Assembly: GCA_965216365.1 (NCBI GenBank)
Contig: CBDCFT010000049.1
Location: forward strand, 1-64,000
Origin: CBDCFT01 sp965216365
Lineage (GTDB): Bacteria; Pseudomonadota; Gammaproteobacteria; Arenicellales; CBDCFT01
Reading direction: 5' to 3'
Length of the DNA stretch: 64,000 nt
Below the pieces are notes generated by a model. It had not been told where the DNA came from, did not search any database, and was given only the letters and a program-made list of their open reading frames with translations. The number at the start of each line of letters is the position of its first letter. Positions within the stretch are counted from its first letter, which is position 1. Position numbers and translations under genes: made by a program. Of this stretch, positions 53,232 through 62,602 are shown piece after piece.

Positions 53232-55589
53232 TTAGGGCAACGGACCGTCTTTTAGAAAACCCCGAATTGTGTTTTCAAGGATTCGGGAAACATTGTTTTC
53301 ATATTTATTGTGCGAAAGACTGCCACACCATGATAAAGAGCCTGGTGCAAACATAGCACCATCATTGGGCGTCTTGTAGTAGATCATGTCAGCACGTACT
53401 TGCGGATTCTCGGTGCCACCACCGTAGTAACCACGTACCGCGAAATGGATCTCTTCATTAACTTGCAACATAAGATTGGTGTGACCTTCCGATCGGGCCA
53501 GTAGGTAGGCGTTGTGCGGCGTGCCAAACTCTAAATCATAACGGTCAAGCTCCAAACCGGCCGCGCCACCACCAACCAACCCAAAGTCACCAATCAGCTC
53601 ATCTTCACCTACGCCCGCAAATATCCAGGCGCACTCGGGGCGCTTGCTGTCTTCTTCTCGTCGATAGTACGAAGATACATCAAACCCGTAAGCAGTAAAT
53701 GTTAAGCCACAAACTTTACTGGGTATGCGACCACGGGCACGCCACATGCCACCAAATTTTCCATCGAAGGCGTTGTTATATTCACCTGGATTCGCCGTCC
53801 ACGCACGGGTTCCTGCTTCGCCCTTGCGTACCTCGATAATATTAAAATTGTCAGGATGATATTCGCTACACCAATAAAACCCGTCTGCACCCAAATAAAT
53901 CCATCGCCCACCTTCGAGTTGATACGATTCGTACGCGGCGTACATCTTCTCCGATGTATATTCTGGATGGCTCCCTGTTAGCACCACCTTGTAACGATTG
54001 AGTAAATCGACACCTTCACGATGTAAATCCTCATCGGTGTGTACATCGAAATCGATATTCTTTTCCTCAAGCCAATCCGTAAGATGTAGGTCGCCGTTCA
54101 ACTGCCAAAGCGAAGGTGACAACCAATGCCGATATTTAGGCCGCATGTTTAAGATAGGCCGCAATCGTGTCGAGTAGCACACGCCACTGCCATCGGAATG
54201 TAGCGAATAAGTCGACAAACCATACTCGCGATGTTCGTTCAAATACAAATCCGATGCATTCATCACCGGAACCTTTCCCGCCAGTAACTGCGCGACAACC
54301 GAATTTGTGCCTAGATTATCGTTCGAATAGGCCATATAACTATTGGTCGGCAGAATGAGCGCCACCCGAGCGGTCGTTTTTCCCTGCGGTGGCCGTACAA
54401 CAAATGGTATGTAGTCTTCTGTTTCGGGCGAATCTTCGCCACCGATACGTAGACGGGCTGCGTAGATCCCACTTTTCAACCCTTCAGGAACCGTGTATTC
54501 AAAATCGACATCCCAACGCGCATCGTCGATATCGTCGTCATGAAAATGAATTGCCCCGTACTCCTCCGGGATGTGGTGATAGACGATATCATCCGCTGTC
54601 CAATTAAATCCCGTCATTCCACGTGCCGGCAAGTTGATTACGTGACCGTTTAACATGCTCGGAGATGTGTCGATAACGTATGTCGACGCGATGTTGTTGG
54701 TAATGTTTGCATGGAAATCCCATGCACCCGTTACTTCATTACGCAATTCAGCCGGGCATCCTTTGTAGCCACGCGCCAAGGATTCGATTTCCGCCTTACT
54801 CAGGGCACGCCGACTGAGGCGCGGTCTATCAATTTTTCCGTTGTAAACATTCGCTTGTTCTGGAAGCTCAACAGGTTGCGCGGCTTCTTTATAATGCGCG
54901 CCGACGATTGTTCTGCCCGAGCGCTCAACCAAAGTGGAGGCAGCTATAAGAAACGGGGCGTCATTCGACTCGGGCTGCATACTGCTGATTGACTCTACCG
55001 CCGCAGTCGTCTCATCCGCCGGATAAAGCAATGACATTCCAAGACCTCCGTTGGTAGGTGTCACTACTGGTTCTTGGTGCAAAATCACCCTACCGCTGTC
55101 AGCATCGTAGCTGGCAGCGGCGAGATACCATACTTTTCGCAGTAATTTTTTTCCGCTGGACAAGCGCGTAACCAAACCATTGCCGTCACCAATCTCTATC
55201 GATAGACATCCTTCATCATCGATAAACAATCCGTAACCACTACCGCGTTCTTCTACCCATTTTGTCAAAATGCCCTGGCGACCTTTGTCCGGTGTTGTAG
55301 GAAAAATATACGCTTGCAGTGTAAAACTCTTTAAATTTAATCGGTCGTCCTGCGGGATAATGACATATGAACCGCCGTGTATACGTTGATTACGACCGGG
55401 ATAGTTCATGTTACATGACGCTGCGATTTCTTCCTCTTTGTACCCTGGCCCATCTGGATTCGTATCGCCATGAATTAAACGCACCATTTGCGCTTCGTAC
55501 TCCTCATTGTTTTCGGAGTTCACGTAAAACCGGATGCGATCCCCAGGACAAACGGAATATTGGTCGCTATATCCTGTTATTCGTAACAT
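53232..55589 (-). CDS. N,N-dimethylformamidase large (beta) subunit family protein
   Basis: 785 residues. Starts LRITGYSDQYSVCPGDRIRF, as in DmfA2. A LamG-like sheet (LKSFTLQAYIFPTTPDKGRQ) is followed by the catalytic region with ALILPTNSYMAYSNDNLGTN, FDVHTDEDLHREGVDLLNRY, VVLTGSHPEYTSEKMYAAYE and GGRWIYLGADGFYW. Tyr residues and the Glu of SHPEY are candidates for the Tyr/Tyr/Glu iron site described for the Paracoccus enzyme. Expected reaction: hydrolysis of a small N-substituted amide to amine plus carboxylate; the exact substrate cannot be told. No signal peptide. Confidence 0.85.
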   Translation of the reverse strand: MLRITGYSDQYSVCPGDRIRFYVNSENNEEYEAQMVRLIHGDTNPDGPGYKEEEIAASCNMNYPGRNQRIHGGSYVIIPQDDRLNLKSFTLQAYIFPTTPDKGRQGILTKWVEERGSGYGLFIDDEGCLSIEIGDGNGLVTRLSSGKKLLRKVWYLAAASYDADSGRVILHQEPVVTPTNGGLGMSLLYPADETTAAVESISSMQPESNDAPFLIAASTLVERSGRTIVGAHYKEAAQPVELPEQANVYNGKIDRPRLSRRALSKAEIESLARGYKGCPAELRNEVTGAWDFHANITNNIASTYVIDTSPSMLNGHVINLPARGMTGFNWTADDIVYHHIPEEYGAIHFHDDDIDDARWDVDFEYTVPEGLKSGIYAARLRIGGEDSPETEDYIPFVVRPPQGKTTARVALILPTNSYMAYSNDNLGTNSVVAQLLAGKVPVMNASDLYLNEHREYGLSTYSLHSDGSGVCYSTRLRPILNMRPKYRHWLSPSLWQLNGDLHLTDWLEEKNIDFDVHTDEDLHREGVDLLNRYKVVLTGSHPEYTSEKMYAAYESYQLEGGRWIYLGADGFYWCSEYHPDNFNIIEVRKGEAGTRAWTANPGEYNNAFDGKFGGMWRARGRIPSKVCGLTFTAYGFDVSSYYRREEDSKRPECAWIFAGVGEDELIGDFGLVGGGAAGLELDRYDLEFGTPHNAYLLARSEGHTNLMLQVNEEIHFAVRGYYGGGTENPQVRADMIYYKTPNDGAMFAPGSLSWCGSLSHNKYENNVSRILENTIRGFLKDGPLP

Positions 55590-55619
55590 CGTCTTACCCT
55601 CTTTAACTTTTGTCGATTA

Positions 55620-57584
55620 TTAACTTGAATAGCTGGCGTAACTTTCGATTTCCAATTCCGGTTCCGTCGACAATTCCATCTTGTATGCGAGGTACCAGAT
55701 CATGCCAACGCCCAGCGCCCACCAGATTATTTGCCATGCCCAGATGGACGGCATGCCCAGGCTCCATGCTTCATAGCCACCATTCGGTTCGCCAAATAAA
55801 ATATTCCCGATGACGGAACCAGGACCAATGGCAAAAAACACCCAAACCATGACAAACACCCAAGCAACCGGTTTCATCCAGCGCCTATAAACCGTCTGCG
55901 TACTGTATTGCCTGAGGAAGGCGTGAAACCCCTCGCGCCTTGAACGGTCAGTATCCCGTCTGGTGAGGGCGGATACCAATAGACAAACAATAATATTAAA
56001 AAATATTCCCCAGACGGCTGAATGTATCGTCCAGGGCCAACGACCCCAGGGCAGCGCACCACCAGTGAGTTTTTGACCCAGGGATTCAGTCATTAACACT
56101 ACAAGCAGGCCGGCGAATAATCCCAATACGGCGGCCTGCCGTGTAATCCATGGAAACCATGTCACTGCCAATAGACTTGGCCATAGCTGAAACGCAAAGG
56201 CGATAGCAAGACCACTTAACAAAAGCGTTGCCTCCATGGAGAATGTCGCCAGTAGCATTGCCACAAGAAACAAAAGGCCTGTACATAATCGCCCCACTAA
56301 CATTTGCTTCGCGTGATCGGCTTGTGGATGCAGATAGCGAATATAGATGTCGCGCGTTAGTATGGTACCCGTGGTTGACATGAATGCCGCGCCGGTCGCT
56401 TGCAACGCTGCGATCGCACATACCGCGAGAAAACCAACCAACCAAGGTAACTGTTGGCCAACCAGTTGAATATAATGGGGTATCAATGCGTTTTGCTGGG
56501 ATTTGTCTAAAACCGGCAACACTTGCGCCACGGCAAGGCCCGCGTCATTCACCTCTTGGTTCGCCCCTAACAAGTGCGCGCTCACACCTTGTAACGTGGC
56601 AAACACGAACATTACGATGCCAACGCAACACGCCGCACCCCAAACCTGGTGTAATGCAAAACCACGTGGCGAACGACTCGAGAAACCCCAAGTTGAGAAA
56701 TTAGGCGATGCCTGAATGCCCATCACTGCCATCATAAATGTCATACACATAATCGCCGTCCACGGCCCCCCATCTGGCGCTTCGACGCCCAACCCAGCGG
56801 TGAATTGAATTACACCGGGTATAGCGAAATAGCCCGGATAACTGCCTCCACCGAAACCATTTGTATTACCCCACAGCCCTTCCATATTTTGCGCGAGCGT
56901 TGCCAAACTCGAATTCAATGCATCAAAACCACCAACGATATTCAACGCATATAGCCCGAGCACAGCGGAACCGATAATAAACATAACGCATTGCACAACG
57001 GCGATTTTGGCGACCGCTTGCATTCCACCGGTTACGCAATAGATCAAAACAAATGCCGATATAACCCACATTGCTGTATCGCGTGGAATTGCACCATTAG
57101 TCAGTACACTGACAATATATCCTGATGCGCTAAACAAGATGCCGACGAAGGCCACTCCAAAAAGCAATGCGATTCCAATGGAAATAATGCGCAACGCGTC
57201 ACCATTAAAATAGTCGGTCAGCATTTCACCTGATGTCATATATCCAAACCGACGCCCAAGCATCCACTGACGCTTGAGTAATACGACGCCAGTCAGCGGC
57301 ACGGCGACGGCATAAAAAGATGCATTAACAAACTGAAATCCATCACGAAACACCAGCGCGGGATGCCCTACAAAAGCCCACCCAGCAAATGAAACACCCG
57401 TCACTGCCAAAGCAAAAACCCATGGCGAGAGATCTCGACCAGCAAGAAAAAAGTCACTTGCCGTATGAGCGCGGCGCAACGCACGAATGCCCCAAAAGAT
57501 GCAAAACGCCCAATAAAGCGCGATAAAAATGAAAATCCAAATCATACTATCGGACACCCATTGCTCCTTTAGTTGCGGCATCAT
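55620..57584 (-). CDS. sodium:solute symporter (SSS family)
   Basis: 654 residues with about 13 membrane helices of the LeuT fold: RRAHTASDFFLAGRDLSPWV, VTGVSFAGWAFVGHPALVFR, CVTGGMQAVAKIAVVQCVMF and ATGAAFMSTTGTILTRDIYI. The last carries the Ser/Thr-rich sodium site region. C-terminal cytosolic tail YKMELSTEPELEIESYASYS. Sits 30 nt upstream of the DMFase large subunit and probably brings in its substrate. Confidence 0.9.
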   Translation of the reverse strand: MMPQLKEQWVSDSMIWIFIFIALYWAFCIFWGIRALRRAHTASDFFLAGRDLSPWVFALAVTGVSFAGWAFVGHPALVFRDGFQFVNASFYAVAVPLTGVVLLKRQWMLGRRFGYMTSGEMLTDYFNGDALRIISIGIALLFGVAFVGILFSASGYIVSVLTNGAIPRDTAMWVISAFVLIYCVTGGMQAVAKIAVVQCVMFIIGSAVLGLYALNIVGGFDALNSSLATLAQNMEGLWGNTNGFGGGSYPGYFAIPGVIQFTAGLGVEAPDGGPWTAIMCMTFMMAVMGIQASPNFSTWGFSSRSPRGFALHQVWGAACCVGIVMFVFATLQGVSAHLLGANQEVNDAGLAVAQVLPVLDKSQQNALIPHYIQLVGQQLPWLVGFLAVCAIAALQATGAAFMSTTGTILTRDIYIRYLHPQADHAKQMLVGRLCTGLLFLVAMLLATFSMEATLLLSGLAIAFAFQLWPSLLAVTWFPWITRQAAVLGLFAGLLVVLMTESLGQKLTGGALPWGRWPWTIHSAVWGIFFNIIVCLLVSALTRRDTDRSRREGFHAFLRQYSTQTVYRRWMKPVAWVFVMVWVFFAIGPGSVIGNILFGEPNGGYEAWSLGMPSIWAWQIIWWALGVGMIWYLAYKMELSTEPELEIESYASYSS

Positions 57585-57611
57585 GCATTGTCTTTGTGGA
57601 TAAAAGGTCCA

Positions 57612-58373
57612 TCAACTAATGGCCTTTGGTGACTGCGGGAGCTGTGACCAAAACTCCGGATCATGACCGTAAAACAACCGTGCGCCCGAACGTTCCAATT
57701 TGCGCAGCAACAACAACGAATCGATCATTTGACTGCGATTGTGGACCAGATGTGGCAAATGCAAATTAGCTAAAGTTTCTTTGAAGTAACAGGCATCTGC
57801 CGTGAGCACGATGTCGCCAGAATCCAATCTTACTTTGAGCGATTGGTGGCCAGGCGTGTGCCCGAATGTCGGGATTGTGACAATGCGTCCATCACCAAAC
57901 AAATCGTGTTCACCATTAACCCGTTGAACGAGGTGCCCATGATTGTAATCCGCTAATACATATCCGTTCACCTTGATAAACTCTGGGGTTTGTCCTGCCT
58001 CCCATTCACGTTCCTGAATGATAATTTTCGCGTTTGGCACTAGTTCATTGCCACCGGTATGATCGAAGTGCAAATGCGAATTGATCAGAAACTCAATTTT
58101 GTTTGCATCAATATCCAACTCCTGTAAACGTGATTGAATGTCCTCACCCGTTTTGAAATGCACAGTAAAGAGGTCAGCCATGAACCCCAGTCGTCCGCTG
58201 GCGTCGTGTTGGCACTGGGGGTGCAAACCCGTATCAAATAACACAAGACCACGGGGATGGTCGATCAGATATGCCGGGATCGGAAAATGTATTTTCCCCT
58301 CACGACCGGCGAGCATGGCGCTCAAGTCGGACGTGAGCCAACCACACGTCATTGCATAAAGTTTAACGGACAC
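57612..58373 (-). CDS. metallo-beta-lactamase-fold hydrolase, N-acyl-homoserine-lactonase type
   Basis: 253 residues. INSHLHFDHTGGNELVPNAK carries HxHxDH; FGHTPGHQSLKVRL, VLTADACYF and the final RLFYGHDPEFW give the remaining zinc ligands. PAYLIDHPRGLVLFDTGLHP is typical of AHL-lactonase-type members. It may act on lactones or an ester intermediate in the operon's pathway rather than on quorum signals (inference). Confidence 0.85.
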   Translation of the reverse strand: MSVKLYAMTCGWLTSDLSAMLAGREGKIHFPIPAYLIDHPRGLVLFDTGLHPQCQHDASGRLGFMADLFTVHFKTGEDIQSRLQELDIDANKIEFLINSHLHFDHTGGNELVPNAKIIIQEREWEAGQTPEFIKVNGYVLADYNHGHLVQRVNGEHDLFGDGRIVTIPTFGHTPGHQSLKVRLDSGDIVLTADACYFKETLANLHLPHLVHNRSQMIDSLLLLRKLERSGARLFYGHDPEFWSQLPQSPKAIS

Positions 58374-58432
58374 TTTTGCTATCTTGTTGCTGTTGTTGTC
58401 AAGTCAAGCAATTTGTCAGCGGCGGTTAGTTT

Positions 58433-59287
58433 CTAATCTCCAGTACGCTCACGAATAATGCGCAAGGCCTCTTTCAAATAGACACGAAACACATCATAGT
58501 TTTCACTCATTGGAAAATGACCAATATCGGTCATCTCAATATAAACACCGCCTTTAATCTGTCGCGCCGTATTTTCGGTGGCTTCAGGGGGCGTCAAATA
58601 ATCGTATGTTCCAGTCATCATAATCACTGGACATTTTCGACCCTGGATGTTTTGCAATTCACCGCGCAGATCGTGATCTACTGAATAAAAATACAAATCT
58701 CCCTTAAACGCTTCCGACCCCTGTGAGTAGTAGTGCCAGGTGAGCCAACGATCCATTTCCGGTGACTGCGGCGCCATCAAATCCCATACACCACTGGCAC
58801 ACACCTGCGCGGCGTTGGCGTGAGGATGACGCCACCAATCCAGATAAAATCCGGGTGCGTAATCTGCGGCCTCGACGGGTATCACCGCTTTGAATCGGTC
58901 CGGTCTCCGTAGTGCTAGTTGCAAAGCCACGTTTCCGCCAAATGACGAACCCATGAAGATTGGATCTTTCAATTCCAGAGCATCACATAGCTTTACGATA
59001 AAGTTGCAATAGTGTTCAGCAGTCAGTTTGTATTCTTCCTTCCACCATTCCGCGTTGTGCGGCGGATCAGACTTGCCATGCCGTGGGAGGTCATAGGCAA
59101 TAATATTGTAGTTTTGCGTTATTTCTTCGTCTTCCAGCAACCCTCGCCATTGATGATTGTGGCAACCGGCGGTGTGTTGACATATCAACGGTTGACCCCG
59201 CCCATTGTGCAGGTAAAAGACTTTGTATTCTTTGCCATCTACATCAATCGTGACATAGCGGCCAATTACGGGTGAATGCTTAACCAT
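58433..59287 (-). CDS. alpha/beta-fold hydrolase
   Basis: 284 residues. Oxyanion region LICQHTAGCHNHQW, YDLPRHGKSDPP, nucleophile elbow FMGSSFGGNVALQLALRRPD (Ser ~127), acid in MMTGTYDYLTPPEATE and His in TDIGHFPMSE. Typical carboxylesterase/amidase-type cytoplasmic enzyme. 59 nt upstream of the lactonase gene in the same operon. Confidence 0.9.
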   Translation of the reverse strand: MVKHSPVIGRYVTIDVDGKEYKVFYLHNGRGQPLICQHTAGCHNHQWRGLLEDEEITQNYNIIAYDLPRHGKSDPPHNAEWWKEEYKLTAEHYCNFIVKLCDALELKDPIFMGSSFGGNVALQLALRRPDRFKAVIPVEAADYAPGFYLDWWRHPHANAAQVCASGVWDLMAPQSPEMDRWLTWHYYSQGSEAFKGDLYFYSVDHDLRGELQNIQGRKCPVIMMTGTYDYLTPPEATENTARQIKGGVYIEMTDIGHFPMSENYDVFRVYLKEALRIIRERTGD

Positions 59288-59318
59288 GTTTTTATCCTTA
59301 CAATTTCGTTTTGCCGAA

Positions 59319-59708
59319 CTACACTGGAACGCCGGATTTACGCAACAGCTCGAATTGCACGGTAAAATTACGTAAATTTTTCATCAACACCAGATGATTG
59401 CCCTCTATCTTTAAATCCTCACAAAAACTAGCAGCCCAAATACCATGAAACATCGGTCGCGGCATGGGTTGCGAAAACTCACGCCAACTCGCTGCTGACG
59501 CACGCAATGCAAAATCATACGGATCCAATGGACCCGGATCGGTGTTAATGCTTTTCACCTTTCCGTCATGCATTTCAATAATGACTTTGCACTCCTCCAT
59601 ATCGAACATAAACGAACAGGTGTAATACTTCGCCATCGCGGCAATAGTCTCATCGCTGTTCGTCAGGCTTTCGTATTTTTGTACCCAAGCGTTGATGTCT
59701 TGCTTCAT
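59319..59708 (-). CDS. SCP2-like (sterol-carrier fold) protein
   Basis: 129 residues. TCSFMFDMEECKVIIEMHDG, then DPGPLDPYDFALRASAASWR, EFSQPMPRPMFHGIWA and EGNHLVLMKNLRNFTVQFEL follow the SCP2 lipid-binding pattern of a beta-sheet, then a helix after DFALRASA. A substrate- or lipid-binding partner for the adjacent hydrolase is plausible. Confidence 0.5.
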   Translation of the reverse strand: MKQDINAWVQKYESLTNSDETIAAMAKYYTCSFMFDMEECKVIIEMHDGKVKSINTDPGPLDPYDFALRASAASWREFSQPMPRPMFHGIWAASFCEDLKIEGNHLVLMKNLRNFTVQFELLRKSGVPV

Positions 59709-59779
59709 ATCCGTTTCTCTTTATCTTTGAGACTTAGTTACTGTAATTAAAGTTATTTGAATCTATGGTCATGACTAGC

Positions 59780-61834
59780 TCAATTCTTTTTATTGCGGCG
59801 AATGACTTTTTTGGCCGTTTCGCCAATATCGTCTCCGGCCGCAACTTCTTTATCAAAGCCGCCGAGAATATTGCTGATGTTGCTAATTTCACCGGGTGAC
59901 ATGCCAATTTCATGCAACAAATTATCGACAAACGGCATTTGCGCACGATATCGCAAAGCGGAATTCACTACGTTATCGGCGAGGTTTCCTTTCGAACCGC
60001 CACCCTTGCCATCGCCGGAGGGTGAACCACCTTCGCCATCGCCATTAGTATTTCCTGGTTGGCCATTGCTAAACCCCGGCATGCCATTCACTTCAAGAAT
60101 CTTGATCGCGTCGATGTTTTGCATCGGCTTGACCGACTCTCTAATAATGGAATCGAGGTTCTTGGCCAATTGCATGCGTAACGCGCTACGCCGGCTTGCG
60201 TCGCTACGAATATTCTCCGCTTCATTTAGTAATTGCTTACCAGCCGCGTCCACTTCGTAACGCAACTTAGCGGCCAGCGACGCGTATTTTTCAGCTTGCT
60301 CGCGTTCTTGAGATGCTTCTTTTTCGGCCTTGGCCAACGTCGTCAATTGGATAGCTTCGCGCTCCACTTGTTGGGCTGCTTTAATTAACTCGATGGATTT
60401 TTGACGCTCAGCCGCTTCCATTTCACGTGCCGATGAGACTTTTTCTTCCGCCTCCGCCAGTTTCGCGCGTACCAGTTCTTCTTCAGCGCTCATGTTGAGC
60501 ACCTCCATCGATTTTTCCGTTATCGCCAAAATGCGCGCTTGCTCTTCCAACTCCAGCTGTTTTCGTTTCGCGATATCGCGAGCCTTGATTTTTTCTTCGT
60601 TCTCTATACGCGTTGTGTCGATACTGCGTTGTTGCTCGATTTGTGATTTTTTTACATCTTCCTGCGCTTTGATCTGTGCTTGCTCAGCCTCACGATAACG
60701 ATCAGATTCCTCTTTCACTACGTCGGCCTTTTGCTTCGCTCTGCGTATCGCGATCTCTTCTTGTTGCATCAATCGCGCAAACTCTTCCTCTTTCAAGATA
60801 TTCAATGACTCGACTTCCGTTTCTAAATTCTTACGTTGAATTGAAATTTCGGTGTCCTTTTCAACTTCATTGCGTAGTCTGCGCCGCTCTTCAATCTCCA
60901 GAGTTAACTTGTGTTCCCGTAGCGAACGCTCCACTTCAATCGCCTGTTGCTGGGAAATACGGGATTTTTCCACCTCCTCGTCCGCTTTGATTTGCGCTTC
61001 TTCTGCTTCTCGCTCTTGATTCGCACGCTCAACCGACATTTCCGTCCGTTCTCTGGCACGTTGCTTGGAAATCTCACGTTCTTGCTGCAATCGTGAGAAT
61101 TCGCTTTCCTTATCAATTTCCAACGCCATTTTTTCAGTTTCCAGATTTTTATTGCGAATCTGTATAGCGGTATCTTGCTCAATATCGTTGCGCTTTTTCT
61201 TGCGTGATTCGATCTGTTCCGTCAGTTGTGTTAAACCTTCAGCATCGAAGGCGTTAGATGGATCGAACACTTCCATATCAGCCTGATCTAGACCAGTAAT
61301 CGAAACGGTTTCTACTTCAAGGCCGGTTTCACTTAACGCTTCCTCGACCAAACCCTTTACCGCTTTGGCGTATTCACCGCGTTTCTCTTGCATTTCTTCC
61401 ATGGTCATTTGTGCCGCGACGATACCCAATGCATCGACAAAACGGCCTTGAACCAGTTCGCGCAAACTGTCTGGCTCTAAAGTGCGGTTGCCTAACGACG
61501 TAGCTGCCGTCGAAACCGATTCGTTGTTTGGCGTCACCCGGACGAAAAACTCGGCTACCAATTCAACACGCATGCGGTTCTTTGTGATCAATGACTTTTC
61601 ACCACCACGACGCACTTCGATACACAATGTGCGCATACCCACCATGGTAACGTTATGAATAATCGGCAATACAAACGCACCGCCACTGATGACAACTTTC
61701 TCACCGCCAAGTCCGGTACGCACAAATGAAATCTCTTTGGATGCACGCCGGTACAACCAGTGTAATAAGTAGACCGCAATAGCAATGGCTAGCGCTATCA
61801 GAATAATGACAGCAATAATGTCTGCACCAGTCAT
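59780..61834 (-). CDS. flotillin (SPFH/band 7) membrane scaffold protein
   Basis: 684 residues; GAGGAG lies 8 nt before the ATG. One N-terminal membrane helix (ADIIAVIILIALAIAIAVYL), the SPFH domain (ISFVRTGLGGEKVVISGGAF to SITGLDQADMEVFDPS, ~30-215), a long charged coiled coil with many Glu-Ala pairs (~215-560) and a Gly-rich tail (GEGGSPSGDGKGGGSKG). It organises membrane microdomains. Found between a rhodopsin and catabolic genes, it may cluster the rhodopsin or the transporters. Confidence 0.9.
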   Translation of the reverse strand: MTGADIIAVIILIALAIAIAVYLLHWLYRRASKEISFVRTGLGGEKVVISGGAFVLPIIHNVTMVGMRTLCIEVRRGGEKSLITKNRMRVELVAEFFVRVTPNNESVSTAATSLGNRTLEPDSLRELVQGRFVDALGIVAAQMTMEEMQEKRGEYAKAVKGLVEEALSETGLEVETVSITGLDQADMEVFDPSNAFDAEGLTQLTEQIESRKKKRNDIEQDTAIQIRNKNLETEKMALEIDKESEFSRLQQEREISKQRARERTEMSVERANQEREAEEAQIKADEEVEKSRISQQQAIEVERSLREHKLTLEIEERRRLRNEVEKDTEISIQRKNLETEVESLNILKEEEFARLMQQEEIAIRRAKQKADVVKEESDRYREAEQAQIKAQEDVKKSQIEQQRSIDTTRIENEEKIKARDIAKRKQLELEEQARILAITEKSMEVLNMSAEEELVRAKLAEAEEKVSSAREMEAAERQKSIELIKAAQQVEREAIQLTTLAKAEKEASQEREQAEKYASLAAKLRYEVDAAGKQLLNEAENIRSDASRRSALRMQLAKNLDSIIRESVKPMQNIDAIKILEVNGMPGFSNGQPGNTNGDGEGGSPSGDGKGGGSKGNLADNVVNSALRYRAQMPFVDNLLHEIGMSPGEISNISNILGGFDKEVAAGDDIGETAKKVIRRNKKN

Positions 61835-61876
61835 AGTTTTTTACTCCTCATAAATTATTCTGCGTTTTAAAAACAG

Positions 61877-62578
61877 TTAATGGTTACTCATTCTCGTGTC
61901 TCTCATCGCTGCTCGATAGATGACAAATCCAAAAATAATTTTGTTCAGAAAATCAGCCAGGTTATAAATAATATTTAGGCTGTTAGCATCAACGCCCCCG
62001 CCCAGGTTATTAATGAAGTAACCCAGTGGGTATATGGCCCAGCCAATGGTCACAATCAGACGCAATCCATTAAACGCTAAATGGGTGGCATCATTTCCGC
62101 TTTTAGCGTTCACACGGCCAGCCTCTCCCATATATAACTCACCGAGTATGTACAACCAGCCAACCATACCGATAATAAAACCCAGCGTTGCGCTCATGTA
62201 GCCAGCGGCACCAAGAAACTCCCCTATCACCATTACCAGTGAACCGATCAACAGTCTCCAAAACAAGGCAGTTGAGGCTGTGGTCACCGCAGTGAGAATC
62301 AAATAGAACAAGACGATTTGCATAGGATGTGTTAAGACCCAACCCACATAACGCAAAATGATCGGGGCTTCACCGGTACTGACCCACATGTCGCGTGTAA
62401 AGTAGTAGTGAATAGCCGATACCAACATCACAACACCCAGTAACGTCATAGTGGTGTGCCAGCGACTCGAAACTTTGTTTCTTTCTAACAAAAAGAAAAT
62501 TGTGGCGCCAATCATCGCCATGGAAAGCAACCAAAAAGTTCCTCCAACAACATCCGTCGGTAACAGCATTTTATTCAT
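61877..62578 (-). CDS. microbial rhodopsin of the proteorhodopsin group without proton acceptor or donor
   Basis: 233 residues, seven helices. The Schiff-base lysine is K213 in NLADFLNKIIFGFVIY, with the second counter-ion D209. Numbering runs 18 below that of green proteorhodopsin throughout (H57=H75, R76=R94, D209=D227, K213=K231). In helix C the motif is RYVGWVLTHPMQIVLFYLIL: G79 replaces acceptor D97, T83 keeps T101, H84 replaces V102, Q87 matches the blue-type tuning residue 105, and L90 replaces donor E108. F134 at position 152 argues against a carotenoid-antenna window. Retinal binding is expected; proton pumping is not. Operon with flotillin, 42 nt apart. No retinal-synthesis gene in the window. 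Confidence 0.9.
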   Translation of the reverse strand: MNKMLLPTDVVGGTFWLLSMAMIGATIFFLLERNKVSSRWHTTMTLLGVVMLVSAIHYYFTRDMWVSTGEAPIILRYVGWVLTHPMQIVLFYLILTAVTTASTALFWRLLIGSLVMVIGEFLGAAGYMSATLGFIIGMVGWLYILGELYMGEAGRVNAKSGNDATHLAFNGLRLIVTIGWAIYPLGYFINNLGGGVDANSLNIIYNLADFLNKIIFGFVIYRAAMRDTRMSNH

Positions 62579-62602
62579 GAGTTTTCTCGCTCTTATCCAT
62601 TT

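Noticed and set aside
61877..62578. Reading the rhodopsin as an ordinary proton-pumping proteorhodopsin
   Set aside because: Rejected because both pump carboxylates are absent in the correctly aligned helix C.
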